The notes beneath the pieces are model-generated. The model saw only the letters and a list, made by a program, of their open reading frames with translations. It did not search any database and was not told the DNA's origin. This document shows positions 18,321-27,196 of a DNA stretch of 64,000 nucleotides, piece after piece. Both the position numbers and the translations under genes were made by a program. The number at the start of each line of letters is the position of its first letter. Position 1 is the stretch's first letter. This stretch comes from an uncultured Mucilaginibacter sp. (GTDB lineage: Bacteria; Bacteroidota; Bacteroidia; Sphingobacteriales; Sphingobacteriaceae): NCBI RefSeq assembly GCF_913773635.1, contig NZ_CAJYGQ010000006.1:62001-126000 (forward strand), read 5' to 3'.

Positions 18321-19250
18321 TTATGCTAAAGCTGGTAAATGAATTTCGGCCAGCATACACCTGGCACTTCCACCGCCAATGGTTTCAATAGTTGTTATAT
18401 CTGTTGAAACTATTTCAGTACATTTTTCAAGGGTGTTTACCTGCTCTTCGGTTAACGACCTGTGGGCACTTGCCGACATTACGAGCAAGCTTTTACCGCT
18501 GGTAGTTTTTACCTCGAGCATATTGCCCGCAAACTGATTCATTTGCTCATAGCTAATAGCCACAATTTCTTTTTCAGTAGCTTGCAATGACGTTATTACC
18601 GCCTGCTTTTCAACGGTATCGGTTATTGAATCAAGGCAAATTACTGCAAACTTGCTACCAATGCACATCATAACGTTGGTGTGGTAAATGGCTTTGCCAT
18701 TACCATCGGCAGCGTTAAACGCAACAGGTCTAAAACCCAGGTGATGACAAAATGTAAGCAACACTTCGGCATTGGTGCGTGGAGACAGGCAAGCGTAAGC
18801 CAGCTTATTTTCCCGGTCAAGCACCATGCTTCCGGTACCTTCTAAAAATTTATCATCAAGTTCAAAACGGCTTAAATCAATTATGTGCTTAACTGTAAAT
18901 TGGCTTTCCAGTTTGCGTATTATACCTTCGTTACGTTCATAACGGCGGTTTTCGGCCTGCATGGGGTACAATAATACATCCCCATTGTCATGAAATGACA
19001 CCCAATTATTCGGGAAAATAGCATCCGGTTTATGCGGTTCTGTAGTATCCTCAATAACAATCACGTCAACATCCTTACTTCTCAACAGGTGAACAAAAGC
19101 ATCAAACTCTTTCAGCGCACTTTGTTCAATTCCGTTTAAACTGTGAGCTTTTTGCTGGAAAGCGTTGCTGCCGGCGGTTTGCTCGTTATAGCCAAAGCTG
19201 GCAGGGCGTATCATTAGTAAAGTTGATGTAGTTTGAGATGATGTAGTCAT
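18321..19250 (-). CDS. ctlX: Arginine deiminase-related amidinotransferase-fold hydrolase (CtlX-like)
   Basis: 309 aa member of the guanidino-modifying/amidinotransferase superfamily. Visible are the substrate-binding start MIRPASFGYNEQT, DAIFPNNWVSFH, EGTGSMVLDR, the catalytic His region IYHTNVMMCIG and the C-terminal nucleophile Cys in GGGSARCMLAEI. This is the pattern of the family annotated as citrulline utilisation hydrolase CtlX. It probably hydrolyses a guanidino or ureido compound and releases nitrogen; the exact substrate cannot be read from sequence. It lies between glutamate synthase and glutamine synthetase, which fits nitrogen metabolism. Confidence 0.85.
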   Translation of the reverse strand: MTTSSQTTSTLLMIRPASFGYNEQTAGSNAFQQKAHSLNGIEQSALKEFDAFVHLLRSKDVDVIVIEDTTEPHKPDAIFPNNWVSFHDNGDVLLYPMQAENRRYERNEGIIRKLESQFTVKHIIDLSRFELDDKFLEGTGSMVLDRENKLAYACLSPRTNAEVLLTFCHHLGFRPVAFNAADGNGKAIYHTNVMMCIGSKFAVICLDSITDTVEKQAVITSLQATEKEIVAISYEQMNQFAGNMLEVKTTSGKSLLVMSASAHRSLTEEQVNTLEKCTEIVSTDITTIETIGGGSARCMLAEIHLPALA

Positions 19251-19288
19251 GGCACAATATAGATTAATACCTTATTATATTGTTAAAC

Positions 19289-19320
19289 GTAAAAACCCCC
19301 GCTTTAGAGCGAGGGTTTTG
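19289..19320 (-). terminator. Terminator of the type III glutamine synthetase gene
   Basis: Minus strand CAAAACCCTCGCT CTAA AGCGGGGGTTTTT, a stem with one mismatch followed by T residues, directly after the stop at 19325. Confidence 0.8.
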
Positions 19321-19324
19321 ATAA

Positions 19325-21496
19325 TTATTTTATGAATAGTAATTCTCTGAATTTTGGTAATGGCCAAAGCTGGTCGTCAACCAGTTGCTCAAGCTTATCA
19401 ACATGATAGCGAATAGGCTCAAAAAATGCCTTAACCTTTTCGTCGTATGAAACAGCTCTTTCGCGGGCATCATCAATTGCGTTAGCTTTTTTACGTTGCT
19501 CTACCATCTGCTCAACATTGCTTTTAATAAAGTTAATGTGTTCTGATAACTTTTTTATGATGTCAATTTGTGCACTGTAGGTAGCTTCGTCCAGGCCAAT
19601 TTCTTTTAAACCGCGCACGTTTTCAACCAACTTGCTTTGGTAGCTGATGGCAGCCGGAAGAATGGTGGTGTTCACCAAATCACCAATTACACGGGCTTCA
19701 ATCTGAAGTTTCTTATAAAAATCTTCAAGTAGTATTTCATGACGGGCATGAGCCTCGCGGCGGGTAAATACACCTGTGTTTTCAAATATGTATTCCGCTT
19801 TTTCAGTAACAAGTGCATCAAGCGCCTTAGGGGTTGTTTTAATGTTGGCCAGGCCGCGTTTCTCGGCTTCAAGTTCCCACTCATCGCTGTAACCGTTACC
19901 CTCAAAACGAATTGACTTGGTTTCCTTAATGTACTTCTTAATTACAGTAAGGAGAGCCACATCTTTCTTTTCGCCTTTCTTCAAAATCTTATCTACGTCA
20001 GTCTTGAATTTCTTAAGCTGATCGGCCACAATAAGATTTAAGATAGTCATCGGATTGGCTGAGTTTGCCGATGAACCTACCGCACGCAATTCAAACTTAT
20101 TGCCGGTGAAGGCAAAAGGCGAAGTGCGGTTACGGTCGGTATTGTCTTGCAAAATTTGTGGAATTTTTGGAATGCCTTGCCAAAGCAACGCATCTTCCTT
20201 AGCTTTTTTGCTGATGCGTGATGTTTCAATTTCATCTAACACCTCACTCAACTGGCTTCCAAGGAAAATAGAGATAATAGCGGGTGGAGCTTCATTAGCG
20301 CCAAGGCGATGATCATTGTTAACCGATGCAATTGAAGCGCGAAGCATATCGGCATGATCATAAACAGCTTTGATGGTGTTTACAAAAAACGTTAAGAACA
20401 TCAAATTGCTCTTGGGCGTTTTGCCCGGCGATAACAGGTTTTTACCGGTATTGGTAATCATCGACCAGTTATTGTGCTTACCCGAACCATTCATGCCGGC
20501 AAAAGGCTTTTCATGCAATAATACTTTCAGATTATGACGTTTGCCCACCCTGTCCATGATATCCATAAGCAACTGGTTATGATCAATTGCCAGATTTATC
20601 TCTTCATATATAGGGGCGCATTCAAATTGTGACGGCGCAACCTCGTTATGACGGGTTTTTAAAGGTATACCTAATAGTAAAGCTTCGGCTTCAAAATCCT
20701 GCATAAAGGCATAAACACGCGATGGGATAGAGCCGAAGTAATGATCTTCAAGCTGCTGGTTTTTTGCAGATTCATGCCCGAATAAGGTGCGGCCTGTCAA
20801 ATACAAATCAGGGCGTGCATTATATAAGGCCAAATCAACTAAAAAGTATTCCTGCTCAATTCCTAATGATGCGTTTACTTTTTCTACGCTTTTATCAAAA
20901 TACTGGCAAACATCAACAGCGGCTTTATCAAGCGCATGTAATGCCTTTAGTAAAGGCACCTTATAATCTAAAGCTTCGCCTGTGTATGAAACAAACACGG
21001 TAGGTATACAAAGAGTACGGCCCATAATAAATGCAGGCGATGACGGATCCCAGGCGGTATAGCCACGCGCTTCAAAAGTGTTACGAATACCGCCGTTGGG
21101 AAAGCTTGAGGCATCAGGCTCTTGCTGAGATAAGGCATCACCGCTGAATTTTTCCATGGCGCCATCAGCAGTTGGTTCAAAAAAAGCGTCATGCTTTTCG
21201 GCAGTGGTGCCGGTTAAAGGTTGAAACCAGTGGGTGTAATGTGTTGCGTCTTTGCCAATAGCCCAGGCCTTCATTGCCGAAGCCACTTGGTCGGCCATAT
21301 CGCGTTCTACCGGTTCGCCTTTGTCAATTGAATTTATAATGCTTTGATAAGCTTCTTTTGAAAGGTACTCTCTCATTTTCTTTTTATCGAAAACATTGGT
21401 ACCATAATAATCAGAAATTTTATTTGCGGGGGCTTTTATCTCCGGAATTGTGCGTGTTAGTACAGTTTGGAGAGCCTGAAAACGAATATTTGACAT
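19325..21496 (-). CDS. glnN: Glutamine synthetase type III
   Basis: 723 aa, the large GSIII type typical of Bacteroidota rather than the roughly 470 aa GSI. It ligates ammonia to glutamate with ATP. Diagnostic stretches are GIEQEYFLVD, RHNEVAPSQFECAPIYEE, HEKPFAGMNGSGKHNNWSM, the nucleotide and Glu region RLGANEAPPAI and RFEGNGYSDEWE. Both the N-terminal GSIII extension and the C-terminal helical domain are intact. ATG at 21496. A TATATTTG -7 box lies about 30 bp upstream, and the divergent neighbour is the ammonium transporter, so joint nitrogen control is plausible. Confidence 0.97.
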   Translation of the reverse strand: MSNIRFQALQTVLTRTIPEIKAPANKISDYYGTNVFDKKKMREYLSKEAYQSIINSIDKGEPVERDMADQVASAMKAWAIGKDATHYTHWFQPLTGTTAEKHDAFFEPTADGAMEKFSGDALSQQEPDASSFPNGGIRNTFEARGYTAWDPSSPAFIMGRTLCIPTVFVSYTGEALDYKVPLLKALHALDKAAVDVCQYFDKSVEKVNASLGIEQEYFLVDLALYNARPDLYLTGRTLFGHESAKNQQLEDHYFGSIPSRVYAFMQDFEAEALLLGIPLKTRHNEVAPSQFECAPIYEEINLAIDHNQLLMDIMDRVGKRHNLKVLLHEKPFAGMNGSGKHNNWSMITNTGKNLLSPGKTPKSNLMFLTFFVNTIKAVYDHADMLRASIASVNNDHRLGANEAPPAIISIFLGSQLSEVLDEIETSRISKKAKEDALLWQGIPKIPQILQDNTDRNRTSPFAFTGNKFELRAVGSSANSANPMTILNLIVADQLKKFKTDVDKILKKGEKKDVALLTVIKKYIKETKSIRFEGNGYSDEWELEAEKRGLANIKTTPKALDALVTEKAEYIFENTGVFTRREAHARHEILLEDFYKKLQIEARVIGDLVNTTILPAAISYQSKLVENVRGLKEIGLDEATYSAQIDIIKKLSEHINFIKSNVEQMVEQRKKANAIDDARERAVSYDEKVKAFFEPIRYHVDKLEQLVDDQLWPLPKFRELLFIK

Positions 21497-21526
21497 TATT
21501 TTTTGGGTGTTTTAAGCTTTTCGGTT

Positions 21527-21534
21527 CAAATATA
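21527..21534 (-). promoter_or_regulatory. -7 box of glnN
   Basis: TATATTTG on the minus strand, full match to TAnnTTTG. Transcription would start about 24 nt before the ATG. There is no clear -33 TTG at the usual distance, as expected for an activated promoter. Confidence 0.5.
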
Positions 21535-21865
21535 GAGGTATGCGTTATATATATAATGGCATTTAATGTAAAAAAGTATTAAAAAATTCAAAAACACCTT
21601 TATTTATTACATAGAGCATGTTTGCGCAAATATTTTGTTTGAGAAAAAATATAACTTATTGTAAATTAACAATATATGGATTTTACAGCTTTAAGAATAT
21701 TATTACACCGGCGTTAAAAACAAAATATAAAATTGTGTAAAACGCATGTTTTGCAAAATTTTATTAAAAAATGTTTATGATTATGTGATATTTATTGATA
21801 ATTTTAGAAAAACTTAATTAAATATTCACTTAATGATCAAAATCTAACCCAAAAAGTAAAAAAGC
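21535..21865. other. Divergent glnN-amt intergenic region
   Basis: About 330 bp, very AT-rich, no ORF. It must contain the amt promoter, but I cannot point to a good -7/-33 pair on the plus strand. No conserved operator or riboswitch was recognised. Confidence 0.4.
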
Positions 21866-23209
21866 ATGGAAAATTCATTCAAAAGGTATCTGCCTTTCAT
21901 TGTTTTGTTAGTAATTGCGGTATTTTCAATATTTATTCCCGCTGTTCCCGACTTTGCTGATACATCTAAGTACAATTCTGCTGATATTGCATGGGTACTT
22001 GTGTCTGCAGCACTTGTATTTTTAATGACTCCAGGTTTAGCCTTCTTTTACGGAGGCATGGTAACCCGTAAAAACGTTTTATCAACCATGATTAAAAGCG
22101 TTGTTGCCGCCGGTGTTGTAACAGTATTATGGATTGTTGTAGGTTTCAGTCTTTGCTTTGGAGATGACATCGGTGGGTTCATCGGTAGCCCGTCAACTTA
22201 TCTTTTCTTTAAGGGTGTAAACTCGGGTGCTCCATGGGCAGCCGCTCCAACAATCCCTAAATCATTATTTGCGGTATTTCAGCTTATGTTTGCCATCATT
22301 ACTCCAGGTTTGGTTGTAGGTGCAATTGCCGAGCGTATCCGTTTTACATCGTACATATTATTTACCTGCCTTTTCAGCTTGCTGGTATATGCGCCACTTG
22401 CTCACTGGAGCTGGCACCCTGAAGGTTTTCTTGCTAAATTAGGTGTATGGGATTTTGCCGGTGGTACAGTTGTGCACATCTCTGCAGGTTGTGCTGCACT
22501 TGCTGGTGCTATTGTGTTAAAACGTCGTAAAGCACATATTGAAGGTTTGGCAATTCCTCCTGCTAATATTCCTTATGTATTAATAGGAACCGGTTTACTG
22601 TGGTTCGGTTGGTTTGGTTTCAACGCCGGTTCGGCAGTTGGTGCAAGCTCAGTTGCGGTATCTGCATTTTTAACAACTAACACTGCTGCCGGAGCTGCAG
22701 GGTTATCATGGATGTTCTTTGACGTAATCCGCGGAAAAAAACCTTCAGTTTTAGGTTTTTGTATAGGTGCCGTAGTTGGTTTAGTAGCTATAACCCCTGG
22801 TGCCGGTTACGTTGCTATACCACAAAGTATATTTATTGGCTTTATTGCTGCTATCATATCTAACCTTGTTGCACACTGGAAAACAAAAACCAGCCTTGAT
22901 GATATGCTTGACGTATTTCCTTGCCATGGTGTTGGTGGTATAGTTGGTATGATTTTAACCGGTATTTTTGCTACCGATACTGTATATGCAAACGGCCCGG
23001 TTGGTTTACTATATGGCAAAACCGAATTTTTCTTTGCTCAGTTAAAAGGTTTAGCTATAGTGATTCCATTTAGCTTTATCGTATCATTCCTTATTTTCAA
23101 ACTGGTTAACCTTATTGAACCACTTCGCGTAACTTCAGAAGAAGAAGAAGTTGGTTTGGATTACAGCCAGCATGATGAGCGCTACACATCGCAGCGTTTA
23201 ACTGTATAA
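21866..23209 (+). CDS. amt: Ammonium transporter (Amt family)
   Basis: 447 aa inner membrane channel for ammonium. Transmembrane segments run through the protein. Family motifs: FLMTPGLAFFYGGMVTRKN, GGTVVHISAGCAALAG with the first pore His, FNAGSAVGAS, and CHGVGGIVGMILTGIFA with the second pore His. The C-terminal tail (EEEEVGLDYSQHDERY) is the region that would contact a P-II protein, but no glnK lies next to it here. A perfect 11 bp hairpin follows, then a porin-like gene. Confidence 0.97.
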   Translation: MENSFKRYLPFIVLLVIAVFSIFIPAVPDFADTSKYNSADIAWVLVSAALVFLMTPGLAFFYGGMVTRKNVLSTMIKSVVAAGVVTVLWIVVGFSLCFGDDIGGFIGSPSTYLFFKGVNSGAPWAAAPTIPKSLFAVFQLMFAIITPGLVVGAIAERIRFTSYILFTCLFSLLVYAPLAHWSWHPEGFLAKLGVWDFAGGTVVHISAGCAALAGAIVLKRRKAHIEGLAIPPANIPYVLIGTGLLWFGWFGFNAGSAVGASSVAVSAFLTTNTAAGAAGLSWMFFDVIRGKKPSVLGFCIGAVVGLVAITPGAGYVAIPQSIFIGFIAAIISNLVAHWKTKTSLDDMLDVFPCHGVGGIVGMILTGIFATDTVYANGPVGLLYGKTEFFFAQLKGLAIVIPFSFIVSFLIFKLVNLIEPLRVTSEEEEVGLDYSQHDERYTSQRLTV

Positions 23210-23216
23210 TTTAGTA

Positions 23217-23249
23217 AAGCGCTGCGGCCGGTTCTGTTCCGCAGCGCTT
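23217..23249 (+). terminator. Strong hairpin after amt
   Basis: AAGCGCTGCGG and CCGCAGCGCTT, a perfect 11 bp stem with an 11 nt loop, 8 bp after the amt stop. The downstream T-run is weak. Confidence 0.7.
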
Positions 23250-23393
23250 ATACTACTGCTCTTTTATTTCACATCACCTTTAATGACATTTTAAGCTGCC
23301 GCCGCATCAATATGCTACGGACGGCCATACTTATGTCCCTACATTAACTATTTGAATCAAAAATAACTTACTCAACATCAAACTAAATCACTC

Positions 23394-24506
23394 ATGACTA
23401 AGAAATTTTTACTTGCCGGTGCATTGTTTGCAGCCGCCACAACATTTGTAAAGGCGCAAGACACATCAAAAGTAACACCGGTTCCTGCCGATCCGGGACT
23501 GACTATTTTTGGTTCGGTAGACACCTATTATAAGATGGATTTTGCCGGAAAGAAAAACTCGCGCATTGCTACCAGTTTTGCCAACGAAGCTAACTCAGTT
23601 TCAATTGGTATGATTGATTTGGGCGTAAAGAAAAAATATAACAAAGCACTTTTTGTAGGTGAGTTGTCTTTTGGTCCGCGTGGTCAGGGTCAGTCAATTC
23701 CTAACGCTGATTTTACAGGAGGCGTAGTGCTGGATGATAATGGAAACGAAATTGCGCCAGTAGTAGGTACACAAAGCTTCCACATACAAAACCTTTATGT
23801 TGGTTACGATCTTACCGACAAATTGAATGTAACGGCTGGTTATATGAGTACTTTTGTTGGTTACGAGGTAATTTCTCCTGTAGGTAACTTCAATTATTCA
23901 ACTTCATATTTATTTACCAACGGTCCGTTCCAAAACGCCGGCTTAAAATTCACTTACGCTTTTACTGATAAGGTTAGCTTAATGGCTGGTATATTTAATG
24001 ATTCATGGAACAATTACACCTCAAGCCGTGAAGTATCAACTTTTGGTGGACAATTGATGGTGAGCCCGGTAAAAGGTTGGACTGCTTACCTGAACGTTTT
24101 AAGCGGTAAGTTTTCAGGTACTGAATTTGATTTGACTACTTCATATCAAGTTAGTGATGCTTTCAAATTGGGTTTAAACGCTGCCACATTCTCTGCTCCT
24201 AACGATGGAGGAGGCTTCTCTGGTGCTGCCCTATATCCGCAGTACGCAGTGTCAAACGCGGTAACACTTGGTTTACGTGCCGAGTATTTTAAAAACAAAG
24301 GTAAAACAGGCTTCAACTATTCAAGCATCATGCCGGGTGATGATGTAAAGGCTTTCACCCTTACCGCCAATGTTAAAGCAGGTGGTTTAACATTCATACC
24401 TGAGGTACGCCTGGACAATGGCAAAACCGGAACTTTCCAAAAACTTAACGGACAAGTAACTAAAAATGCGGGACAGTTTGTGTTAGCAGCTGTATATGCA
24501 TTTTAA
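23394..24506 (+). CDS. Outer-membrane porin-like beta-barrel protein
   Basis: 370 aa with a signal peptide (MTKKFLLAGALFAAATTFVKAQ). The mature part is rich in alternating aromatic and polar residues with short turns, repeated Gly-Tyr strands (LYVGYDLTDKLNVTAGYMSTFVGYE) and a C-terminal aromatic end (FVLAAVYAF), all signs of an outer-membrane barrel. It resembles the putative porin-2 (OmpL/BBP2-like) group. Its place directly after amt suggests a channel for ammonium or small nitrogen compounds across the outer membrane; this is an inference from position. An intrinsic terminator follows. Confidence 0.75.
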   Translation: MTKKFLLAGALFAAATTFVKAQDTSKVTPVPADPGLTIFGSVDTYYKMDFAGKKNSRIATSFANEANSVSIGMIDLGVKKKYNKALFVGELSFGPRGQGQSIPNADFTGGVVLDDNGNEIAPVVGTQSFHIQNLYVGYDLTDKLNVTAGYMSTFVGYEVISPVGNFNYSTSYLFTNGPFQNAGLKFTYAFTDKVSLMAGIFNDSWNNYTSSREVSTFGGQLMVSPVKGWTAYLNVLSGKFSGTEFDLTTSYQVSDAFKLGLNAATFSAPNDGGGFSGAALYPQYAVSNAVTLGLRAEYFKNKGKTGFNYSSIMPGDDVKAFTLTANVKAGGLTFIPEVRLDNGKTGTFQKLNGQVTKNAGQFVLAAVYAF

Positions 24507-24525
24507 TTAAAGTAACTTAAATTTG

Positions 24526-24557
24526 AAGGCCGTCGAATTAAAGCGACGGCCTTTTTT
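24526..24557 (+). terminator. Terminator after the porin-like gene
   Basis: AAGGCCGTCG and CGACGGCCTT stem with TTTTTT tail; it ends 6 bp before the next start codon. Confidence 0.88.
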
Positions 24558-24562
24558 GTAAG

Positions 24563-25144
24563 ATGAAAAATTTACTCCTTATATACTTCGTGTTGTGTAT
24601 GCCTGTTGCTGCCTGTTATGCACAAAAAGACTCTATAGTTTTAAATGAAAACAATAAGTATACTTATTTTAAGGTAGGCAGTTCTTTGCCTGGCATAAAT
24701 TTATCTGCCCTTGCCGCCTACTTAAAAAAGAACTTAACAGGGCTACAGGAAATTAAAGCTGCAACACAGGAAACTGAGGTGAGCGGCCGCGGTGGCATTT
24801 TAGTATTTAAGAAGGGTTTGTTAACAGGGCAAGAAGAAGGCCGTTTAGATTATACTGTTAAAATAGATTTTAAAGAAAGTAAATATCGCTTAATTGTAAC
24901 AAATTTTGAATTTATCCCTTACCAACGCAACCGCTTTGGAACGTTTACGGCGATAGATGGCGTTACAGTTCCCCTTGAAAAGAAAGACAGCCGTATTGGC
25001 GAAAAGCAACTATCTTTATATCTTGAAAGGGCTGGAAGCCTAGGTATTAAAGCTAATGAACTAGTGCAAGACTTCGTGAATAATAAGACATCTATAAAGC
25101 CGGGAAATTCGGAAATTAAAAAGGTAGATACGCAAAAGTGGTAA
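24563..25144 (+). CDS. Secreted protein of DUF4468-like type, function unknown
   Basis: 193 aa with a signal peptide (MKNLLLIYFVLCMPVAACYAQ). The mature part alternates short beta strands, including GRGGILVFKKG, LDYTVKIDFKESKYRLIVTNFEF and a C-terminal helix. This resembles DUF4468 (TBP-like fold) proteins common in Bacteroidota; the match is from pattern memory and not certain. It starts 6 bp after the terminator of the porin gene, so it needs its own promoter or read-through. No function can be stated. Confidence 0.65.
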   Translation: MKNLLLIYFVLCMPVAACYAQKDSIVLNENNKYTYFKVGSSLPGINLSALAAYLKKNLTGLQEIKAATQETEVSGRGGILVFKKGLLTGQEEGRLDYTVKIDFKESKYRLIVTNFEFIPYQRNRFGTFTAIDGVTVPLEKKDSRIGEKQLSLYLERAGSLGIKANELVQDFVNNKTSIKPGNSEIKKVDTQKW

Positions 25145-25368
25145 TTTACGCCGAATTGACAGTATAAGCACTGAAAATGAGGGCTATATTGGTCGGCTGC
25201 CAACTGTTAAATAGTTGTTAAATGCTTTGTTGCTTTGCAATAAAATCAAATTAATAGTGCTTTTTATTGCATGGAGATAATGAGCGGATACGATATTAGT
25301 AATTATTCTAAATAGTGAAATTTTTGCTTGTGGTTGGTGTTATATTAGAAAATATAATTTCAAACACT

Positions 25369-26229
25369 ATGCTGAACTCAAAATTTGATTTGTACAAGAG
25401 CGAGTGGCTCGACCTTGTATTTACCGACCGTAACAAAAACTACGGTGCTTACGAATTGCGCGTAAACTACAGCGACACCATGATGAAGGCACTCGCCATT
25501 ACGGTAGTTGCCTTTGGTTTAGCCGCAACTACATTAACCATTGTGATGAAGCACAACAAGGCAAAAAATATTGAATTGCCAATGGTTGAAAAAGGGCCCA
25601 TTATTGTAGACTTAACGAAAATAAAACCACCGGTTGACAAGCCTTTGGAGCCGTTGAAAAAAGATGCCACAAAGCCGTCTGCCGTTAAGCCTGATGCTTC
25701 TCCAAAATCAAATACTAAAACCCAACGCTTTGTAGAGCCAAGGCCAACCAATGATCCTATAGAGGCGGTTGATCCAAAACCTGTTGACATAAATGTGGCT
25801 ATAGGCAGCCAGGAGATAAAAGGTAATGATAATACACCTGTTGGTAACGCATTAAAACCCGCGGGAACGGGTGGAAACGGTACATCTACAGTAGGGATAG
25901 ATGGTGGAAGTAATGAACCTGTTGGTATTGGCGGGCTTGATGTGATGCCCGAACCAATCGGTGGTGCATCGGCCTGGTCTCGTTTCCTGCAAAAAACGTT
26001 GCGTTATCCTGAGACTGAATTGCAGGGCAGGGTAGTGCTAAGCTTTGTAATAGAAAAGGATGGCAAGCTTACTGATATACAGGTTATCAAAGGCGTTTCG
26101 CCCGAATTAGACCGCGAAGCGTTGCGTGTATTAAAACTCGCACCAGCATGGAAACCCGGCCAACAAAACGGACACCCCGTAAGAGTGAAATTCACCGTGC
26201 CTATTGTATTTCAGATGTCGGAAAACTAA
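25369..26229 (+). CDS. tonB: Energy transducer TonB
   Basis: 286 aa from ATG 25369 (MLNSKFDLYKSEWLDLVF), the usual start of Bacteroidota TonB proteins; the ORF track start GTG 25315 adds 18 unlikely residues. After a cytoplasmic N-terminus (NKNYGAYELR) there is one membrane helix (ALAITVVAFGLAATTLTIVM), then a Pro/Lys-rich periplasmic linker and a C-terminal TonB domain (about 205-286) with LQGRVVLSFVIEKDGKL, IQVIKGVSPELDREALRVL and WKPGQQNGHPVRVKFTVPIVF. It carries proton-motive energy from ExbB/ExbD to outer-membrane receptors. No exbBD lies nearby. Confidence 0.93.
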   Translation: MLNSKFDLYKSEWLDLVFTDRNKNYGAYELRVNYSDTMMKALAITVVAFGLAATTLTIVMKHNKAKNIELPMVEKGPIIVDLTKIKPPVDKPLEPLKKDATKPSAVKPDASPKSNTKTQRFVEPRPTNDPIEAVDPKPVDINVAIGSQEIKGNDNTPVGNALKPAGTGGNGTSTVGIDGGSNEPVGIGGLDVMPEPIGGASAWSRFLQKTLRYPETELQGRVVLSFVIEKDGKLTDIQVIKGVSPELDREALRVLKLAPAWKPGQQNGHPVRVKFTVPIVFQMSEN

Positions 26230-26243
26230 ATAATGCTTTAATG

Positions 26244-26275
26244 AAAAGCGCACTATCACCAGGTGCGCTTTTTTA
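26244..26275 (+). terminator. Terminator after tonB
   Basis: AAAAGCGCAC and GTGCGCTTTT stem followed by T residues, 15 bp after the stop codon. Confidence 0.88.
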
Positions 26276-26382
26276 ATGATTAGGCGATGGCTTTATTGTA
26301 TCAGGCTTATGTTAATGTTTGTTAAACAAACTTAGCGGTGGGCAAAATTCACGTACTTTAGCAGCATTGTTTAAGGTATAAA

Positions 26383-27144
26383 ATGAGGTTTTTATTATTT
26401 ATTTTACTTACAATTATTACTGCGTTTGCCGCTGTTGCACAACGGGTAAACGGTGTAGTAATTGACCGGCTCACCAAGCTACCTGTATATAGCGCAAAGG
26501 TAACAACACCTCATTCTGTTGCATTTACAGATGCGCAAGGCTCGTTTACTTTAAGCAAGGCCACTAATGGAGATAGCTGCATCGTTAATGCGCCCGGATA
26601 CAAATTGCATAAAGCTGTTTTGAAAGGCATTGCGACTACTGACACCTTAAAGATTTTATTAGACAAGCCATCCATCATACTGCGAGATGTAAACGTAACA
26701 GCCAGGCGCGATTTGAAAGCAGATTCTGTACGTAACAGACAATTGTTTAGTGAAGTGTATAATTATAAGCGCTCGGGTGTAAAGGAACTCATGGCTAACA
26801 AGGTTTCCCTTGTTGATAAGCCACGAAATTATATTGACAATCCGGCCAATACAACTTCAATAGGTGGTTTTAATGTGCTATCGGCTATTGGTTTGTTCAG
26901 TAAGAATAAACAGCAAACCAGCAAGCTACAAAAAACGCTGTTGGAAGATGAACAGGAAGGTTTTATTGATCGAAGCTTTACCAAACGTAAGGTAATTGCG
27001 CTTACAGCGCTCAAGGGCGATTCGTTAACCAACTTTATGATCAAGTACCGGCCTACAGCTTATCAAATTAAAACCATGACTGATTATGAACTGGCTATGT
27101 ATATTAAAGCCAGTTACAATGAGTTTAAAAAATTACTGCACTAA
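26383..27144 (+). CDS. Exported CarboxypepD_reg-like domain protein
   Basis: 253 aa with a signal peptide (MRFLLFILLTIITAFAAVAQ). Residues about 20-105 form a carboxypeptidase regulatory-like beta-sandwich (RVNGVVIDRLTKLPVYSAKVTT, FTDAQGSFTLSKATNGDSCIVNAPGYKLHKA, ILRDVNVTARR), the same module found at the N-terminus of SusC-type receptors. The C-terminal half has no barrel and no recognised domain. Such stand-alone proteins are common in Bacteroidota envelopes; function unknown. Terminators flank the gene on both sides, so it is monocistronic. Confidence 0.75.
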   Translation: MRFLLFILLTIITAFAAVAQRVNGVVIDRLTKLPVYSAKVTTPHSVAFTDAQGSFTLSKATNGDSCIVNAPGYKLHKAVLKGIATTDTLKILLDKPSIILRDVNVTARRDLKADSVRNRQLFSEVYNYKRSGVKELMANKVSLVDKPRNYIDNPANTTSIGGFNVLSAIGLFSKNKQQTSKLQKTLLEDEQEGFIDRSFTKRKVIALTALKGDSLTNFMIKYRPTAYQIKTMTDYELAMYIKASYNEFKKLLH

Positions 27145-27146
27145 AC

Positions 27147-27178
27147 AAAAAAAGCTCCACTGAAGGAGCTTTTTTTGT
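27147..27178. terminator. Bidirectional terminator
   Basis: AAAAAAAGCTCC and GGAGCTTTTTTT, a perfect 12 bp stem with a 5 nt loop, between convergent genes. Confidence 0.9.
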
Positions 27179-27196
27179 TTAAAATTATAATTCAGC

